Assembly: GCF_900116535.1 (NCBI RefSeq)
Contig: NZ_FPAU01000001.1
Span: forward strand, 1,227,218-1,291,217
Length of the DNA stretch: 64,000 nt
Source: Kosakonia arachidis
Lineage (GTDB): Bacteria; Pseudomonadota; Gammaproteobacteria; Enterobacterales; Enterobacteriaceae
Direction of reading: 5' to 3'
The first letter of the stretch is position 1; each line of letters opens with the position of its first letter. Below are positions 1 to 8,750 of the stretch, one piece after another. A model generated the notes under the pieces. The model was given only the letters and a program-made list of their open reading frames with translations, was not told where the DNA came from and did no database searches. The position numbers and the translations under genes are program-made.

Positions 1-19
1 AGGTTCCGGCGCGACGCCG

Positions 20-1504
20 TCAGAGATAACGGCGGGTCAAATGCTGGCGGAAATAATTGGCGTTTAACGCTTCTCCTGTTGCATTTTCAATAAGTTGCGA
101 GGTGCTGAAGCGGCTGCCGTGCTGCCAGATATTCTGCCGCAGCCAGTCGAACAGGGCGCTAAAATCACCTTGTGCAATGGCCTCATCAAGTGTAGGCAGG
201 GCCACGCGTGCCGCATGGAAGAGCTGCGCGGCGTACATCGCGCCCAGTGTGTATGAGGGAAAGTAACCAAATCCGCCATCGGTCCAGTGAATATCCTGCA
301 TGCAGCCATTGCGGTAATTGCCTTCGGTGGAAAGCCCCAGCCAGATCTGCATTTTTTCATTCCACAGCGCTGGAATATCCTCCACTTCAATATCGCCATC
401 GATCAACGCGCGTTCGATTTCGTAACGCAGGATCACATGTGCCGGATAACTAACTTCATCGGCATCAACGCGAATATAACCCGGTTTCACCCGCTGGTTC
501 CAGGCAATGAAGTTGCCCTCTTCAAAGGCCGGTTGCATACCAAAGCGCTCGATAATCGCTGGTTGAAGGCGATGCAGGAACGCGTCGCTGCGCCCAAGCT
601 GCATTTCAAAGAACAGACTTTGCGATTCATGAATCGCTGTCGATCGCGCTTGTGCGATTGGCTGGCCGGCCCAGGCACGCGGCAGGTTCTGTTCGTAGCG
701 GGCGTGACCGGTTTCATGCACCACGCCGAACAATGCGCTCAGCAGTTCATTTTCGTCGTAGCGCGTGGTAATACGCACATCCTCCGGCACTCCGCCGCAG
801 AAGGGATGTGCGCTGACATCAAGACGCCCGCCATTGAAATCGAAGCCCAGTACCTGCATTGCCTGTAATCCCAGTTCGCGCTGCACAGCCTGCGGAAACG
901 GCCCCTGTGGCGCAATCAGCCTTTGCTGCGCCTGTTTCGCCACCGCGCGGTCCAGGAGATCCGGCAGCCAGCTTTTCACCTCGCCAAACAGTTCATCCAG
1001 GCGGGCGCTGGTCATGTCTGGTTCGAATTTGTCGAGCAGCGCATCATACGGTGAACAGCCTTTGACTGCCGCGCGTAAGCTGGCCTCTTCGCGGGCAAGC
1101 TTGACTACCTCTTTCAGGTTAGCGCTAAAACCCGCCCAGTCATTCGCCGGACGCTGTGTGCGCCAGGCGTGCTCGCATTTGCTGCCTGCCAGCGACTGTG
1201 CTTCGACCAGCGCTTCCGGGAGCAGCGCCGCCTGCTGGTAGTGACGCGTCATTTCGCGCAGGTTAGCCTGTTCAATCTCGTCCAGCATCTCCTGCTTTGC
1301 CGCCTCTAACCACTGCCCGACACGCTTATCCGTCAGAATCTGGTGTTGCAGTACGCTGAGTTCAGCCAGCGCTTCGCCGCGTGCGGCGCTACCGCCAGGC
1401 GGCATCATAGTGAACATGTCCCAGCTGGCGATGGCGGAGAGGTGAGAGAAGCGCGACAGGCGCTGGAAAGTGCGGGTGAGTTGCTGGTAGTTCTGCTTGT
1501 CCAT
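20..1504 (-). CDS. M32 (Taq-type) metallocarboxypeptidase
   Basis: A 494-residue zinc carboxypeptidase of peptidase family M32, which removes C-terminal amino acids (not proline) in the cytoplasm. The zinc site HETGH is at residues 263-267, with a downstream HESQS segment near residue 292 that should supply the third ligand. The family signatures AHPF (about 232-235) and DVRITTRY (about 242-249) are present. The length matches the usual ~500 residues, and no signal peptide is visible. The gene stands alone: the next gene on this strand, ynfM, is over 300 bases upstream. I do not know this gene from the corresponding E. coli locus, so it marks a difference from E. coli. The family assignment is firm; the physiological substrate is unknown. 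Confidence 0.93.
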   Translation of the reverse strand: MDKQNYQQLTRTFQRLSRFSHLSAIASWDMFTMMPPGGSAARGEALAELSVLQHQILTDKRVGQWLEAAKQEMLDEIEQANLREMTRHYQQAALLPEALVEAQSLAGSKCEHAWRTQRPANDWAGFSANLKEVVKLAREEASLRAAVKGCSPYDALLDKFEPDMTSARLDELFGEVKSWLPDLLDRAVAKQAQQRLIAPQGPFPQAVQRELGLQAMQVLGFDFNGGRLDVSAHPFCGGVPEDVRITTRYDENELLSALFGVVHETGHARYEQNLPRAWAGQPIAQARSTAIHESQSLFFEMQLGRSDAFLHRLQPAIIERFGMQPAFEEGNFIAWNQRVKPGYIRVDADEVSYPAHVILRYEIERALIDGDIEVEDIPALWNEKMQIWLGLSTEGNYRNGCMQDIHWTDGGFGYFPSYTLGAMYAAQLFHAARVALPTLDEAIAQGDFSALFDWLRQNIWQHGSRFSTSQLIENATGEALNANYFRQHLTRRYL

Positions 1505-1635
1505 AATGCCTCTGTTTTCGTTAGCGTTTTTCTGTAACTACCTTAAACAGTAGTCTGGCTTTCATTTTGCCAGTTTGTACCATAATAAGAAGTATAGGTT
1601 TTTACACTCATAGTAGAGACAGCAGAGTGACAACC

Positions 1636-1728
1636 ATGAATCCTTTTATTTGGATGATTCTTGCTCTGATAATACTGGATGCAGTGCGTGAACTGGTTGG
1701 CGCAAGCTCGATTTTTGGCCTCTTTTAA
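1636..1728 (+). CDS. candidate 30-residue single-span membrane microprotein
   Basis: A short frame in the 338-base gap between the carboxypeptidase and ynfM genes. It encodes 30 residues beginning MNPFIWMILALIILDAV. A hydrophobic stretch (residues 4-15) is followed by a short charged turn (DAVRE) and a second apolar tail ending in GLF, as in enterobacterial one-span microproteins. Only a weak AGAG-type ribosome site lies about 9 bases upstream. I do not recognise a named family. The rest of the gap holds no other convincing gene; a longer frame on the opposite strand has no family features. Confidence 0.45.
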   Translation: MNPFIWMILALIILDAVRELVGASSIFGLF

Positions 1729-1842
1729 CGCATATCCGCACGGAGCAAAAAAGCCCCACATACTGAACTGAAACCTCAAAAGTTGGACATCTCACTGAGT
1801 AAGGTGCAGTTCAATACGCGAGGCTCTCCCCCCGTTGTTGCA

Positions 1843-3093
1843 TTAATGCAAACGCGAGTGGAGCCTGCTGCCCACCAGAATGGCAATCAGCAGCATCAAC
1901 GCAATAAAACCGCCTACGCCATTCCAGCCATAACTGTGCCAGAAAACCCCGCCCAACGTCCCGGCCACGCTGGAGCCCAGATAATAGCTGAATAAATAGA
2001 GTGAGGAGGCCTGGCCTTTTGCGCGCCTCGCGCGCGGGCCTATCCAGCTACTGGCGACTGAGTGCGCGGCAAAGAAACCCGCGGTGAATAACAGCATGCC
2101 CGGAAAAATCAGCCACAGCGAAGAGAAAAGTGTCAGTAGCAGGCCGAACAGCATGATGGTGGAAGATCCGATCATTACCGGGCCGCGACCATATTTGCTG
2201 GTCATCTCCCCCGCGCGCGGTGAGCTCCAGGTGCCGGTCAGATAGGCCAGTGACAGCAGGCCAACGACTGCCTGACTCAGCGACCACGGAGATAGCATCA
2301 GGCGATAACCAATGTAGTTAAACAGCGTAACGAACGATCCCATCAGCAAAAAACCTTCAAGGAACAGCAGCGGCAGCCCTTTATCGCGCAAGTGCAAATG
2401 GAGGTTGATCAGCAAGTTTTTGGGTCGCAGCGAAGTGGGCCGAAAATGGCGCGATTCTGGTAGGATTTTCCAGAACATCAGCGCCGATGCCAGCGCAAAG
2501 CAGCCAATCACCGCCACTGCAATTCGCCAGTTAAAGATGTCGGTAAACACGCCGCTAAGCAAACGTCCGCTCATACCGCCAATCGAGTTACCGCTAATGT
2601 ACAGCCCCATAGAGAAGGCGACAAAGCTCGGATGGATCTCCTCGCTTAAATACGTCATCCCGACTGCCGCCACGCCGCTTAGTGACAGGCCAACCAACGC
2701 CCGCATTAGCAGAATACCGTGCCAGCTTGTCATCATCGTTGACAGTAGGGTACAGCAAGACGCGAGCATCAAGGCGGTAACCATCACTTTTTTGCGCCCG
2801 ATGGCGTCCGACAAGGGGCCGGTGAACAGCAGGCCAATTGCCAGCATGGCGGTGGAGATTGACAGCGAAATACTGCTGCTGGCAGGAGAGACACCAAATT
2901 CATGGGACAACACCGGCAAAATCGGCTGCACGCAATAGAGCAGGGCAAAGGTTGCCAGCCCGGCGGAGAAGAGCGCCAGCGTGACACGCATGAATTGGGG
3001 AGTACCACGTTTAATAAATTGTCCCGGCAACGCGACAGGAATTTCGTTGACAATGCTTGCCGGCTCGGTGTCAACGGTTGTTGTACGACTCAC
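1843..3093 (-). CDS. ynfM: MFS efflux transporter YnfM
   Basis: A 416-residue, 12-span major facilitator superfamily transporter that closely resembles E. coli YnfM over its whole length, including the SRTTTVD start and the segment RGTPQFMRVTLALFSAGLA. The loop GPLSDAIGRKK between spans 2 and 3 is the standard MFS motif. By similarity it is a putative exporter; arabinose/drug efflux has been suggested for this group, but the substrate is not certain. It is divergent from the LysR gene ynfL, 119 bases away. That gap holds a perfect inverted repeat which may be the shared operator. Confidence 0.93.
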   Translation of the reverse strand: MSRTTTVDTEPASIVNEIPVALPGQFIKRGTPQFMRVTLALFSAGLATFALLYCVQPILPVLSHEFGVSPASSSISLSISTAMLAIGLLFTGPLSDAIGRKKVMVTALMLASCCTLLSTMMTSWHGILLMRALVGLSLSGVAAVGMTYLSEEIHPSFVAFSMGLYISGNSIGGMSGRLLSGVFTDIFNWRIAVAVIGCFALASALMFWKILPESRHFRPTSLRPKNLLINLHLHLRDKGLPLLFLEGFLLMGSFVTLFNYIGYRLMLSPWSLSQAVVGLLSLAYLTGTWSSPRAGEMTSKYGRGPVMIGSSTIMLFGLLLTLFSSLWLIFPGMLLFTAGFFAAHSVASSWIGPRARRAKGQASSLYLFSYYLGSSVAGTLGGVFWHSYGWNGVGGFIALMLLIAILVGSRLHSRLH

Positions 3094-3107
3094 TAGAGAT
3101 CCTTACA

Positions 3108-3160
3108 TTTCATACCCGTGATTCTGGCGACGGGCTTACCACAGACATAAGGGTATGAAA
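3108..3160. promoter_or_regulatory. inverted repeat in the ynfM/ynfL divergent promoter
   Basis: TTTCATACCC at 3108-3117 is repeated as its exact reverse complement, GGGTATGAAA, at 3151-3160, so two 10-base arms lie 33 bases apart. The element occupies the middle of the 119-base gap between divergent genes. LysR regulators often act from such a site on the neighbouring gene and on themselves, so this is a candidate YnfL operator. The repeat is seen directly; the role is inferred. Confidence 0.5.
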
Positions 3161-3212
3161 GGCGTAATATTCTGTCTAATATATTAATAATCTCAAATAA
3201 TAGTTTTAAAAT

Positions 3213-4109
3213 ATGAATATCGAACTGCGCCATCTGCGTTACTTTATCGCCGTTGCCGAGGAGCTGCATTTTGGTCACGCAGCGGCGCGGCTCAATATCT
3301 CGCAACCGCCGCTGAGCCAGCAGATCCAGGTGCTCGAACAGCAGGTTGGCGCGCGCCTGCTGGCACGTACCAACCGTAGCGTCGCGCTGACGCCCGCTGG
3401 CAAACAGTTTCTTGCCGACAGCCGACAGATTTTAAGCCTGGTTGATGAAGCCGCCGCCCGCGCCGCTCGTTTGCATCAGGGGGAAACCGGTGAATTGCGC
3501 ATCGGCTTCACCTCTTCGGCACCGTTTATTAAGGCGGTCTCCGACACGCTCTCATCGTTTCGCCAGCGCTACCCGGATGTACATATTCAGACGCGGGAGA
3601 TCAACACCCGCGAGCAGATTGCTCCCCTGAATGAAGGCTCGCTGGATTTGGGGCTGATGCGCAATACGCCGCTGCCTGAAACGCTGACATGGGAGGTGAT
3701 CTTGCGTGAACCGCTGCTGGCGATGATCCACCGTGACCATCCGCTGTCAGCACGCAAGGCGGTATCGCTGAAGGAACTGGCGCAGGAGCCGTTTGTTTTT
3801 TTCGATCCGCACGTCGGTACGGGTCTGTATGACGAGATCCTCGGGCTGATGCGGCGCTATCAGTTAATACCGACCATAACTCAGGAAGTGGGCGAAGCGA
3901 TGACGATCATTGGGTTGGTCGCAGCTGGACTGGGCGTATCGATCCTCCCGGCGTCATTTCACCGGGTACAACTCAATGAAATGTGCTGGGTGCCAATTGT
4001 TGAGGCGGATGCGGTTTCCGAAATGTGGCTGGTGTGGGCAAAACACCATGAACAAGGGACGGCAGCTGCGCGTTTTAAGCAGCAACTTCTGCGCACTGCA
4101 ATCGGCTGA
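3213..4109 (+). CDS. ynfL: LysR-family regulator YnfL
   Basis: A 298-residue LysR-type regulator. The N-terminal winged helix-turn-helix (residues 1-60) has the characteristic start MNIELRHLRYFIAVAEELHF and HAAARLNISQPPLSQQI. A periplasmic-binding-protein-like effector domain follows from about residue 90. It matches E. coli YnfL in length and position, divergent from ynfM. It probably controls ynfM and itself; no effector can be read from the sequence. Confidence 0.93.
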   Translation: MNIELRHLRYFIAVAEELHFGHAAARLNISQPPLSQQIQVLEQQVGARLLARTNRSVALTPAGKQFLADSRQILSLVDEAAARAARLHQGETGELRIGFTSSAPFIKAVSDTLSSFRQRYPDVHIQTREINTREQIAPLNEGSLDLGLMRNTPLPETLTWEVILREPLLAMIHRDHPLSARKAVSLKELAQEPFVFFDPHVGTGLYDEILGLMRRYQLIPTITQEVGEAMTIIGLVAAGLGVSILPASFHRVQLNEMCWVPIVEADAVSEMWLVWAKHHEQGTAAARFKQQLLRTAIG

Positions 4110-4238
4110 TTTTTACGCATAAACCGTTGCAAACTGTGCTGTAACTCACAAGCCGGGGTAAAAATTTGACGGCGCCTGGTGAAGTGCTTCACCATAGCTG
4201 AACGTTTATTTCGAAGCGCGAAAATAAGGGAGTCAGAG

Positions 4239-5459
4239 GTGGTTGCTGATAGTCAGCCTGGGCATATTGATCAGATTAAGCAGACCAACGCAGGGGCGGT
4301 CTATCGCCTTATTGATCAGCTTGGCCCGGTTTCGCGCATCGATTTATCGCGTCTGGCGCAGCTCGCGCCGGCGAGTATTACCAAAATTGTGCGTGAAATG
4401 CTGGAAGCGCATCTGGTGCAGGAAACGGAGATTCAGGAGCCGGGCAGCCGCGGGCGTCCGGCGGTCGGGTTGGTGGTAGAGACCGAAGCCTGGCACTATC
4501 TCTCGCTGCGTATTAGCCGCGGAGAAATCGTTCTCTCGCTGCGCGATCTCAGCAGTAAGCTGGTGGTGGAAGATAGGCTAGAACTGTCACTGGTCGATGA
4601 TATATCGCTGCTGGATCGCATTATTCACCTTATCGACAGCTTTTTTACCCGCCATCAGAGCCTTCTGGAGCGTCTGACCTCGATTGCCATCACGCTGCCG
4701 GGAATCATTGATACCGAGAATGGTATTGTTCATCGCATGCCGTTTTACACGGAAGTGAAAGATATGCCATTGGGTGAAACGCTGGAGAAGCACACCGGCG
4801 TGCCGGTTTACGTGCAGCACGACATCAGCGCGTGGACTATGGCTGAAGCGCTATTCGGCGCTTCACGCGGCGCACGGGATGTGATTCAGGTGGTGATCGA
4901 CCACAACGTTGGTGCCGGGGTTATCACCGACGGACGTTTGCTGCATGCGGGCAGCAGCAGTCTGGTGGAGATTGGACACACGCAAGTGGATCCTTACGGT
5001 AAGCGCTGCTATTGCGGCAACCACGGCTGCCTTGAAACCATTGCCAGCGTTGAAAGCGTGCTGGAACTGGCGCAGTTGCGTATGAGTCAGTCGATGAGTT
5101 CAATGCTGCATCAGAAGCCGTTAACGGTGGAGTGGTTATGTCAGGCGGCACAGCAGGGCGATCTGCTGGCGAAAGATATCATCAGCGGCGTCGGGGCTAA
5201 TATTGGCCGTATTCTTGCCATTATGGTGAATTTGTTCAATCCGCAAAAAATACTGATTGGCTCGCCGCTGAGTAAAGCGGCAGACATTCTCTTTCCCGCT
5301 ATTGCCGATTGCATCCGCCAGCAGGCGTTACCGGCATATAGCGAGCATATTTCCGTTGAGAGTACCCAGTTCACTAATCAGGGCACTATGGCAGGTGCTG
5401 CGCTGGTAAAAGACGCGATGTATAACGGATCTTTACTTATTCGTTTGTTGCAGGGGTAA
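4239..5459 (+). CDS. mlc: Mlc, glucose-responsive ROK repressor
   Basis: A 406-residue ROK-family repressor, the same length as E. coli Mlc (DgsA). It represses ptsG, manXYZ, malT and pts genes until sequestered at the membrane by unphosphorylated EIICB-Glc. The N-terminal helix-turn-helix covers about residues 20-70 (SRIDLSRLAQLAPASITKIV). The ROK zinc site is visible in EIGHTQVDPYGKRCYCGNHG, with one His and three Cys. The start is a GTG at 4239: the product then begins MVADSQPGHIDQ, matching the E. coli N-terminus, with AAGGGAG upstream. An upstream ATG at 4179 would add 20 unrelated residues. Confidence 0.95.
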   Translation: MVADSQPGHIDQIKQTNAGAVYRLIDQLGPVSRIDLSRLAQLAPASITKIVREMLEAHLVQETEIQEPGSRGRPAVGLVVETEAWHYLSLRISRGEIVLSLRDLSSKLVVEDRLELSLVDDISLLDRIIHLIDSFFTRHQSLLERLTSIAITLPGIIDTENGIVHRMPFYTEVKDMPLGETLEKHTGVPVYVQHDISAWTMAEALFGASRGARDVIQVVIDHNVGAGVITDGRLLHAGSSSLVEIGHTQVDPYGKRCYCGNHGCLETIASVESVLELAQLRMSQSMSSMLHQKPLTVEWLCQAAQQGDLLAKDIISGVGANIGRILAIMVNLFNPQKILIGSPLSKAADILFPAIADCIRQQALPAYSEHISVESTQFTNQGTMAGAALVKDAMYNGSLLIRLLQG

Positions 5460-5584
5460 CATTTTTACATTGTTGTCGCAAAAATTGCGCTACCTCAAGC
5501 TGCGCCGATGATACTTATCTTAGACTTTCCCCACTGAATTATTCTCCTGGTTTATATTTTCGTAGAACAACGGTGGAAATCGAG

Positions 5585-6280
5585 ATGCTTAAGCGTTTCT
5601 TTGTAACGGGTACAGACACTTCTGTCGGGAAGACAGTGGCATCCCGCGCGCTTCTTCAGGCGCTTGCTGCCAGCGGCAAAACAGTGGCAGGTTACAAACC
5701 TGTTGCTAAAGGAAGTAAAGAGACGCCGGAAGGGTTGCGCAACAAAGATGCGCTGGTACTGCAAAGCGTTTCCTCGCTGGATTTACCTTACCAGGCGATA
5801 AACCCTATTGCCTTGAGCGAAGAGGAAAGTAGCGTTGCGCACAGCTGTCCCATCAATTACAGCCTGCTTTCCAACGGTCTGACCAATCTGTGCGAAAAGG
5901 TCGATCACGTGGTGGTCGAAGGAACCGGCGGCTGGCGTAGCCTGATGAATGATTTGCGTCCGCTCTCCGAGTGGGTGGTACAGGAACAGATGGCGGTGGT
6001 GATGGTGGTGGGCATCCAGGAAGGTTGCATTAACCACGCTTTGTTGACCGCGCAGGCGATTGCCAGCGACGGTCTGCCACTGATTGGCTGGGTGGCGAAC
6101 CGTATCAACCCGGGGCTGGCGCATTACGCTGAGATTATTAATGTGCTGAGTAAGAAACTGCCCGCGCCGCTGGTGGGCGAGTTACCCTATCTGCCGCGCG
6201 CCGAGCAGCGCGATCTGGCACAATACATCAATTTGCAGATGGCGACCGGTATGTTAGTCGCCGACCGCATCCTCGCCTGA
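5585..6280 (+). CDS. bioD2: dethiobiotin synthetase paralogue BioD2 (YnfK)
   Basis: A 231-residue ATP-dependent dethiobiotin synthetase-like protein, collinear with E. coli YnfK/BioD2. The P-loop GTDTSVGKT is at residues 8-16, followed by GYKPVAKG (substrate/phosphate binding) and the VEGTGGW switch region. The main bioD is expected in the bio operon, so this is a second copy. The ATG at 5585 gives the family N-terminus MLKRFFVTG; a GTG at 5573 would add four residues. It follows mlc after 125 bases. In E. coli clcB comes next; here only about 140 bases separate this gene from dmsD. Confidence 0.93.
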   Translation: MLKRFFVTGTDTSVGKTVASRALLQALAASGKTVAGYKPVAKGSKETPEGLRNKDALVLQSVSSLDLPYQAINPIALSEEESSVAHSCPINYSLLSNGLTNLCEKVDHVVVEGTGGWRSLMNDLRPLSEWVVQEQMAVVMVVGIQEGCINHALLTAQAIASDGLPLIGWVANRINPGLAHYAEIINVLSKKLPAPLVGELPYLPRAEQRDLAQYINLQMATGMLVADRILA

Positions 6281-6398
6281 AAAACAAAGGAACTGGTTCT
6301 GGATCACGTCACGGTTGCGAACCGTAAGCAAAGCATTGTCTTAAAAACGCAGCATTAAAGTGACGTTGTCACGTATAAATGAAAAGAAAGTATGAAAA

Positions 6399-6417
6399 TC
6401 CCGGGGTTACACCGGGA
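6399..6417 (-). terminator. hairpin at the end of the ynf/dmsD operon
   Basis: A TCCCGG/CCGGGA stem lies just past the dmsD stop. On the minus strand it is followed by ATTTTC, a weak U-rich tail. It lies between convergent bioD2 and dmsD and could serve either. The remaining bases 6281-6398 hold no gene and no trace of clcB that I can recognise. Confidence 0.5.
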
Positions 6418-6422
6418 AAGGA

Positions 6423-7034
6423 TTAACGAAACAGCGGTTTTTGCGCGACCGGGATCAGTAAGTGAGATTGCCACTGCGCGAGCGTCAATTGAGCCAGTTT
6501 TCCGACAGCGTGCCAAAATGGGTGTTGCGCTTCATTGGTAAATACCGTAAGAAAACGCCCGGCCCACGGCAGCAGATGCCAGGCCAGCAGCCGATCGCAG
6601 GCGACGCTATTTCCTTCTTCTGCCAGCCACGCCGCGAGTAATAACAGTGCACCGAAGTGATCTTCCGGCTCGTTTTGTCGGCTGTCGAACGCGATATTGT
6701 TTTCCCGCATCCACTGGCGCAGCGCCAGCGTGGAATCGCCAAACAACACAGACTCTTTATCCAGCCATACGGAACCCCACGGCGGGGCAGGCAGCGCCCA
6801 CGGACCAATAAACAGGCGCTGCCAGGCTTCAAACAGCGGTTCATCACAGGGCGCGGTGAACCCGGCCATCAGCGGGGCAAGGTCGGTTTGCGGGAGCGGC
6901 CACTGTTCTGCCCAGTTGCCCTGTGTGAATGCTGTAATCAGCGGCTGGCACTGCTCACTCTGCGGCGGATAGTAAAATAGCGCGCCCAGAACGCGGGCGG
7001 TCATTATAAAATTTTCACTGGTTAGGTCAGTCAT
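6423..7034 (-). CDS. dmsD: Tat proofreading chaperone DmsD
   Basis: A 203-residue member of the TorD/DmsD family of redox-enzyme maturation proteins (E. coli DmsD is about 204 residues). It binds the twin-arginine leader of DmsA/YnfE/YnfF-type reductases in the cytoplasm and holds the apoenzyme until the molybdenum cofactor is loaded. Conserved blocks include ARVLGALFYY (13-22), PWALPAPPWGSVWLDKESVLFGDSTL and QNEPEDHFG. It is the last gene of the ynfFGH-dmsD operon, about 100 bases after ynfH. Confidence 0.94.
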   Translation of the reverse strand: MTDLTSENFIMTARVLGALFYYPPQSEQCQPLITAFTQGNWAEQWPLPQTDLAPLMAGFTAPCDEPLFEAWQRLFIGPWALPAPPWGSVWLDKESVLFGDSTLALRQWMRENNIAFDSRQNEPEDHFGALLLLAAWLAEEGNSVACDRLLAWHLLPWAGRFLTVFTNEAQHPFWHAVGKLAQLTLAQWQSHLLIPVAQKPLFR

Positions 7035-7137
7035 ATTTGATCCTGAAAAACTGCCGGATGGCGCTGTGTTTATTATCCAGTCTATGTTTCATGCGGCACA
7101 CACAGATCGAATAATGCGCAGCCTCCGGCAAATATCA

Positions 7138-7995
7138 TCAACCGGAAACGGCGACGCCCACGGTCATATGCAGCCCATAAAACAAGCCGCGCCCGATCAC
7201 TTCCCCGGCGGCAACCAGCACAATGCCAGACAGCAGGCTGAGCGCCTGCGGTTGTTTACGCATCACCAGCGGACAGAGCCAGCAGCCCAGACCGAGCGCA
7301 ACCAACAGCAAGCGAACCACCTGTAGCGTAGCGTAATCCGGCACCAGTGCGACTGCTTGCTGGACGGAAGTATGGATCTCGCCCAGTTGTTGGCTTTGCA
7401 GCATCACCACGGCAATGCTGACGATAAACGCGGCAATACTGATCGCGGCGAAACGCGAGGCACGAAAACGGATACCCGCCAGACGCAGCAGCAGCGCGGC
7501 CAGCAGCGGGCCGCACATCAGCATGGTCAGGAAAAATGCTGCCGTAGTGTAGATGTTATTCCAGGTCGGCACGGTGTCGATTTGATAGACCCGCGTCATT
7601 GTCCAGACAAACAGCACGCCAAGCAACATGCTGATCGCCAGCCAGATGCGGCTTAAGGCGGCGGGCATTTTCCCCAGCCAGCTTACCAGCCACCAGAAAC
7701 CACCGACAGCGAAGAAGAGAGAACCGGTAGCGATTTCATTACTGAGCGCCGATGCACCGACGCGATTCAGCGAGTTAAATGCGCGCAGCGGCGAACCGAG
7801 GTGCATCATAGAGGCGATAAAGCCAATCCCCATCAGCACCCAGAGGAGAACCTGGCTGCGTACAATGCGCACTTGTCCGATGCGATCGTCGTTGGCGTTC
7901 ATCCAGACGATACCGCTTACAATCAGGCCGCCAGCCACGCACTGGCCCAGTACCGTGAACAGTACCAGTGGCCACTCATGCCATCCGTTTCCCAT
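7138..7995 (-). CDS. ynfH: membrane anchor subunit YnfH (DmsC family)
   Basis: A 285-residue integral membrane protein of the DmsC family with about eight hydrophobic spans. It should carry electrons from menaquinol to the iron-sulfur subunit YnfG. The MGNGWHEWPL start and GFIASMMHLGSPLRAFNSLNRVGASALSNEI are diagnostic. The start is set at 7995 because it matches the E. coli N-terminus and follows the ynfG stop by a single base. An upstream frame extension would overlap ynfG. Confidence 0.93.
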   Translation of the reverse strand: MGNGWHEWPLVLFTVLGQCVAGGLIVSGIVWMNANDDRIGQVRIVRSQVLLWVLMGIGFIASMMHLGSPLRAFNSLNRVGASALSNEIATGSLFFAVGGFWWLVSWLGKMPAALSRIWLAISMLLGVLFVWTMTRVYQIDTVPTWNNIYTTAAFFLTMLMCGPLLAALLLRLAGIRFRASRFAAISIAAFIVSIAVVMLQSQQLGEIHTSVQQAVALVPDYATLQVVRLLLVALGLGCWLCPLVMRKQPQALSLLSGIVLVAAGEVIGRGLFYGLHMTVGVAVSG

Positions 7996-7996
7996 C

Positions 7997-8614
7997 TCAT
8001 ACCTCCTGAGGATTGGCCAGATAGCCGGTGGTATCACCCGTCGGGCGGCTATTGGCGTTAGGTTTGATCACGATATTTGGCCGGGTAAAGCGCGCCGCCG
8101 GAAAGGGGGCGACGGCGGCAAGCGAACCATGCTGTTTACGCAGTTCCTCGATTGGGCCGAAATCCAACGCGCGCAGCGGACAGGATTCGACGCAAATTGG
8201 CTTTTGCCCTTCAGCGACACGATCGTGGCAGCCGTCGCATTTGGTCATGTGTCCCTTCGCGGCATTATATTGTGGCGCACCATAGGGGCAGGCCATATGA
8301 CAGTAGCGGCAGCCGATGCAGACATCTTCATCCACCACCACAAAACCATCTTCACGCTTATGCATCGCGCCGCTTGGGCACACTTTGGTGCAGGCCGGAT
8401 CTTCACAGTGGTTGCAGGAAATCGAAAGGTAGTAGGCAAAGACATTTTGCTGCCAGATGCCATTATCTTCCTGCCAGTTGCCGCCAGCGTATTCATACAC
8501 GCGGCGGAAGCTGACATCCGGGGTTAAGTCTTTGTAATCTTTGCAGGCCAGCTCGCAAGTTTTGCAACCGGTGCAACGGCTGGAATCGATAAAAAATCCA
8601 TACTGAATTGTCAT
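7997..8614 (-). CDS. ynfG: iron-sulfur subunit YnfG (DmsB family)
   Basis: A 205-residue ferredoxin-like subunit that passes electrons from YnfH to the molybdenum subunit. Clustered cysteines form four [4Fe-4S] sites: CTGCKTCELAC (about 15-25), CNHCEDPACTKVCP, CIGCRYCHMACP and CDGC with CVESCP. The length equals that of E. coli YnfG/DmsB (205). An AAGGAG site overlapping the ancestral ynfF stop at 8625 precedes its ATG, which shows tight operon packing. Confidence 0.95.
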   Translation of the reverse strand: MTIQYGFFIDSSRCTGCKTCELACKDYKDLTPDVSFRRVYEYAGGNWQEDNGIWQQNVFAYYLSISCNHCEDPACTKVCPSGAMHKREDGFVVVDEDVCIGCRYCHMACPYGAPQYNAAKGHMTKCDGCHDRVAEGQKPICVESCPLRALDFGPIEELRKQHGSLAAVAPFPAARFTRPNIVIKPNANSRPTGDTTGYLANPQEV

Positions 8615-8624
8615 CGGTTACTCC

Positions 8625-8750
8625 TTAAACCTTCTGAATGTCGACCAGATTGGTGTGCTGCGGATTGCCTTTCGCCAGCGGCGATGGGCGGTGGGTGGTC
8701 AGCGTATTCATGCAGCCGCCGTGATCGACACGGTCACCTTCCATATTGGC
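8625..8750 (-). pseudogene. ynfF: orphaned 3' end of ynfF beyond an amber codon
   Basis: Reading on in the ynfF frame past the TAG at 8751-8753 gives 41 more residues (ANMEGDRVDHGGCMN, then TLTTHRPSPLAKGNPQHTNL) and a TAA at 8625-8627. This tail is strongly conserved at the C-terminus of YnfE/YnfF/DmsA proteins, where it belongs to the cofactor-binding domain. The TAA sits ten bases before ynfG, the expected operon spacing. The interrupted codon is most simply a former GAG (Glu). Confidence 0.85.
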
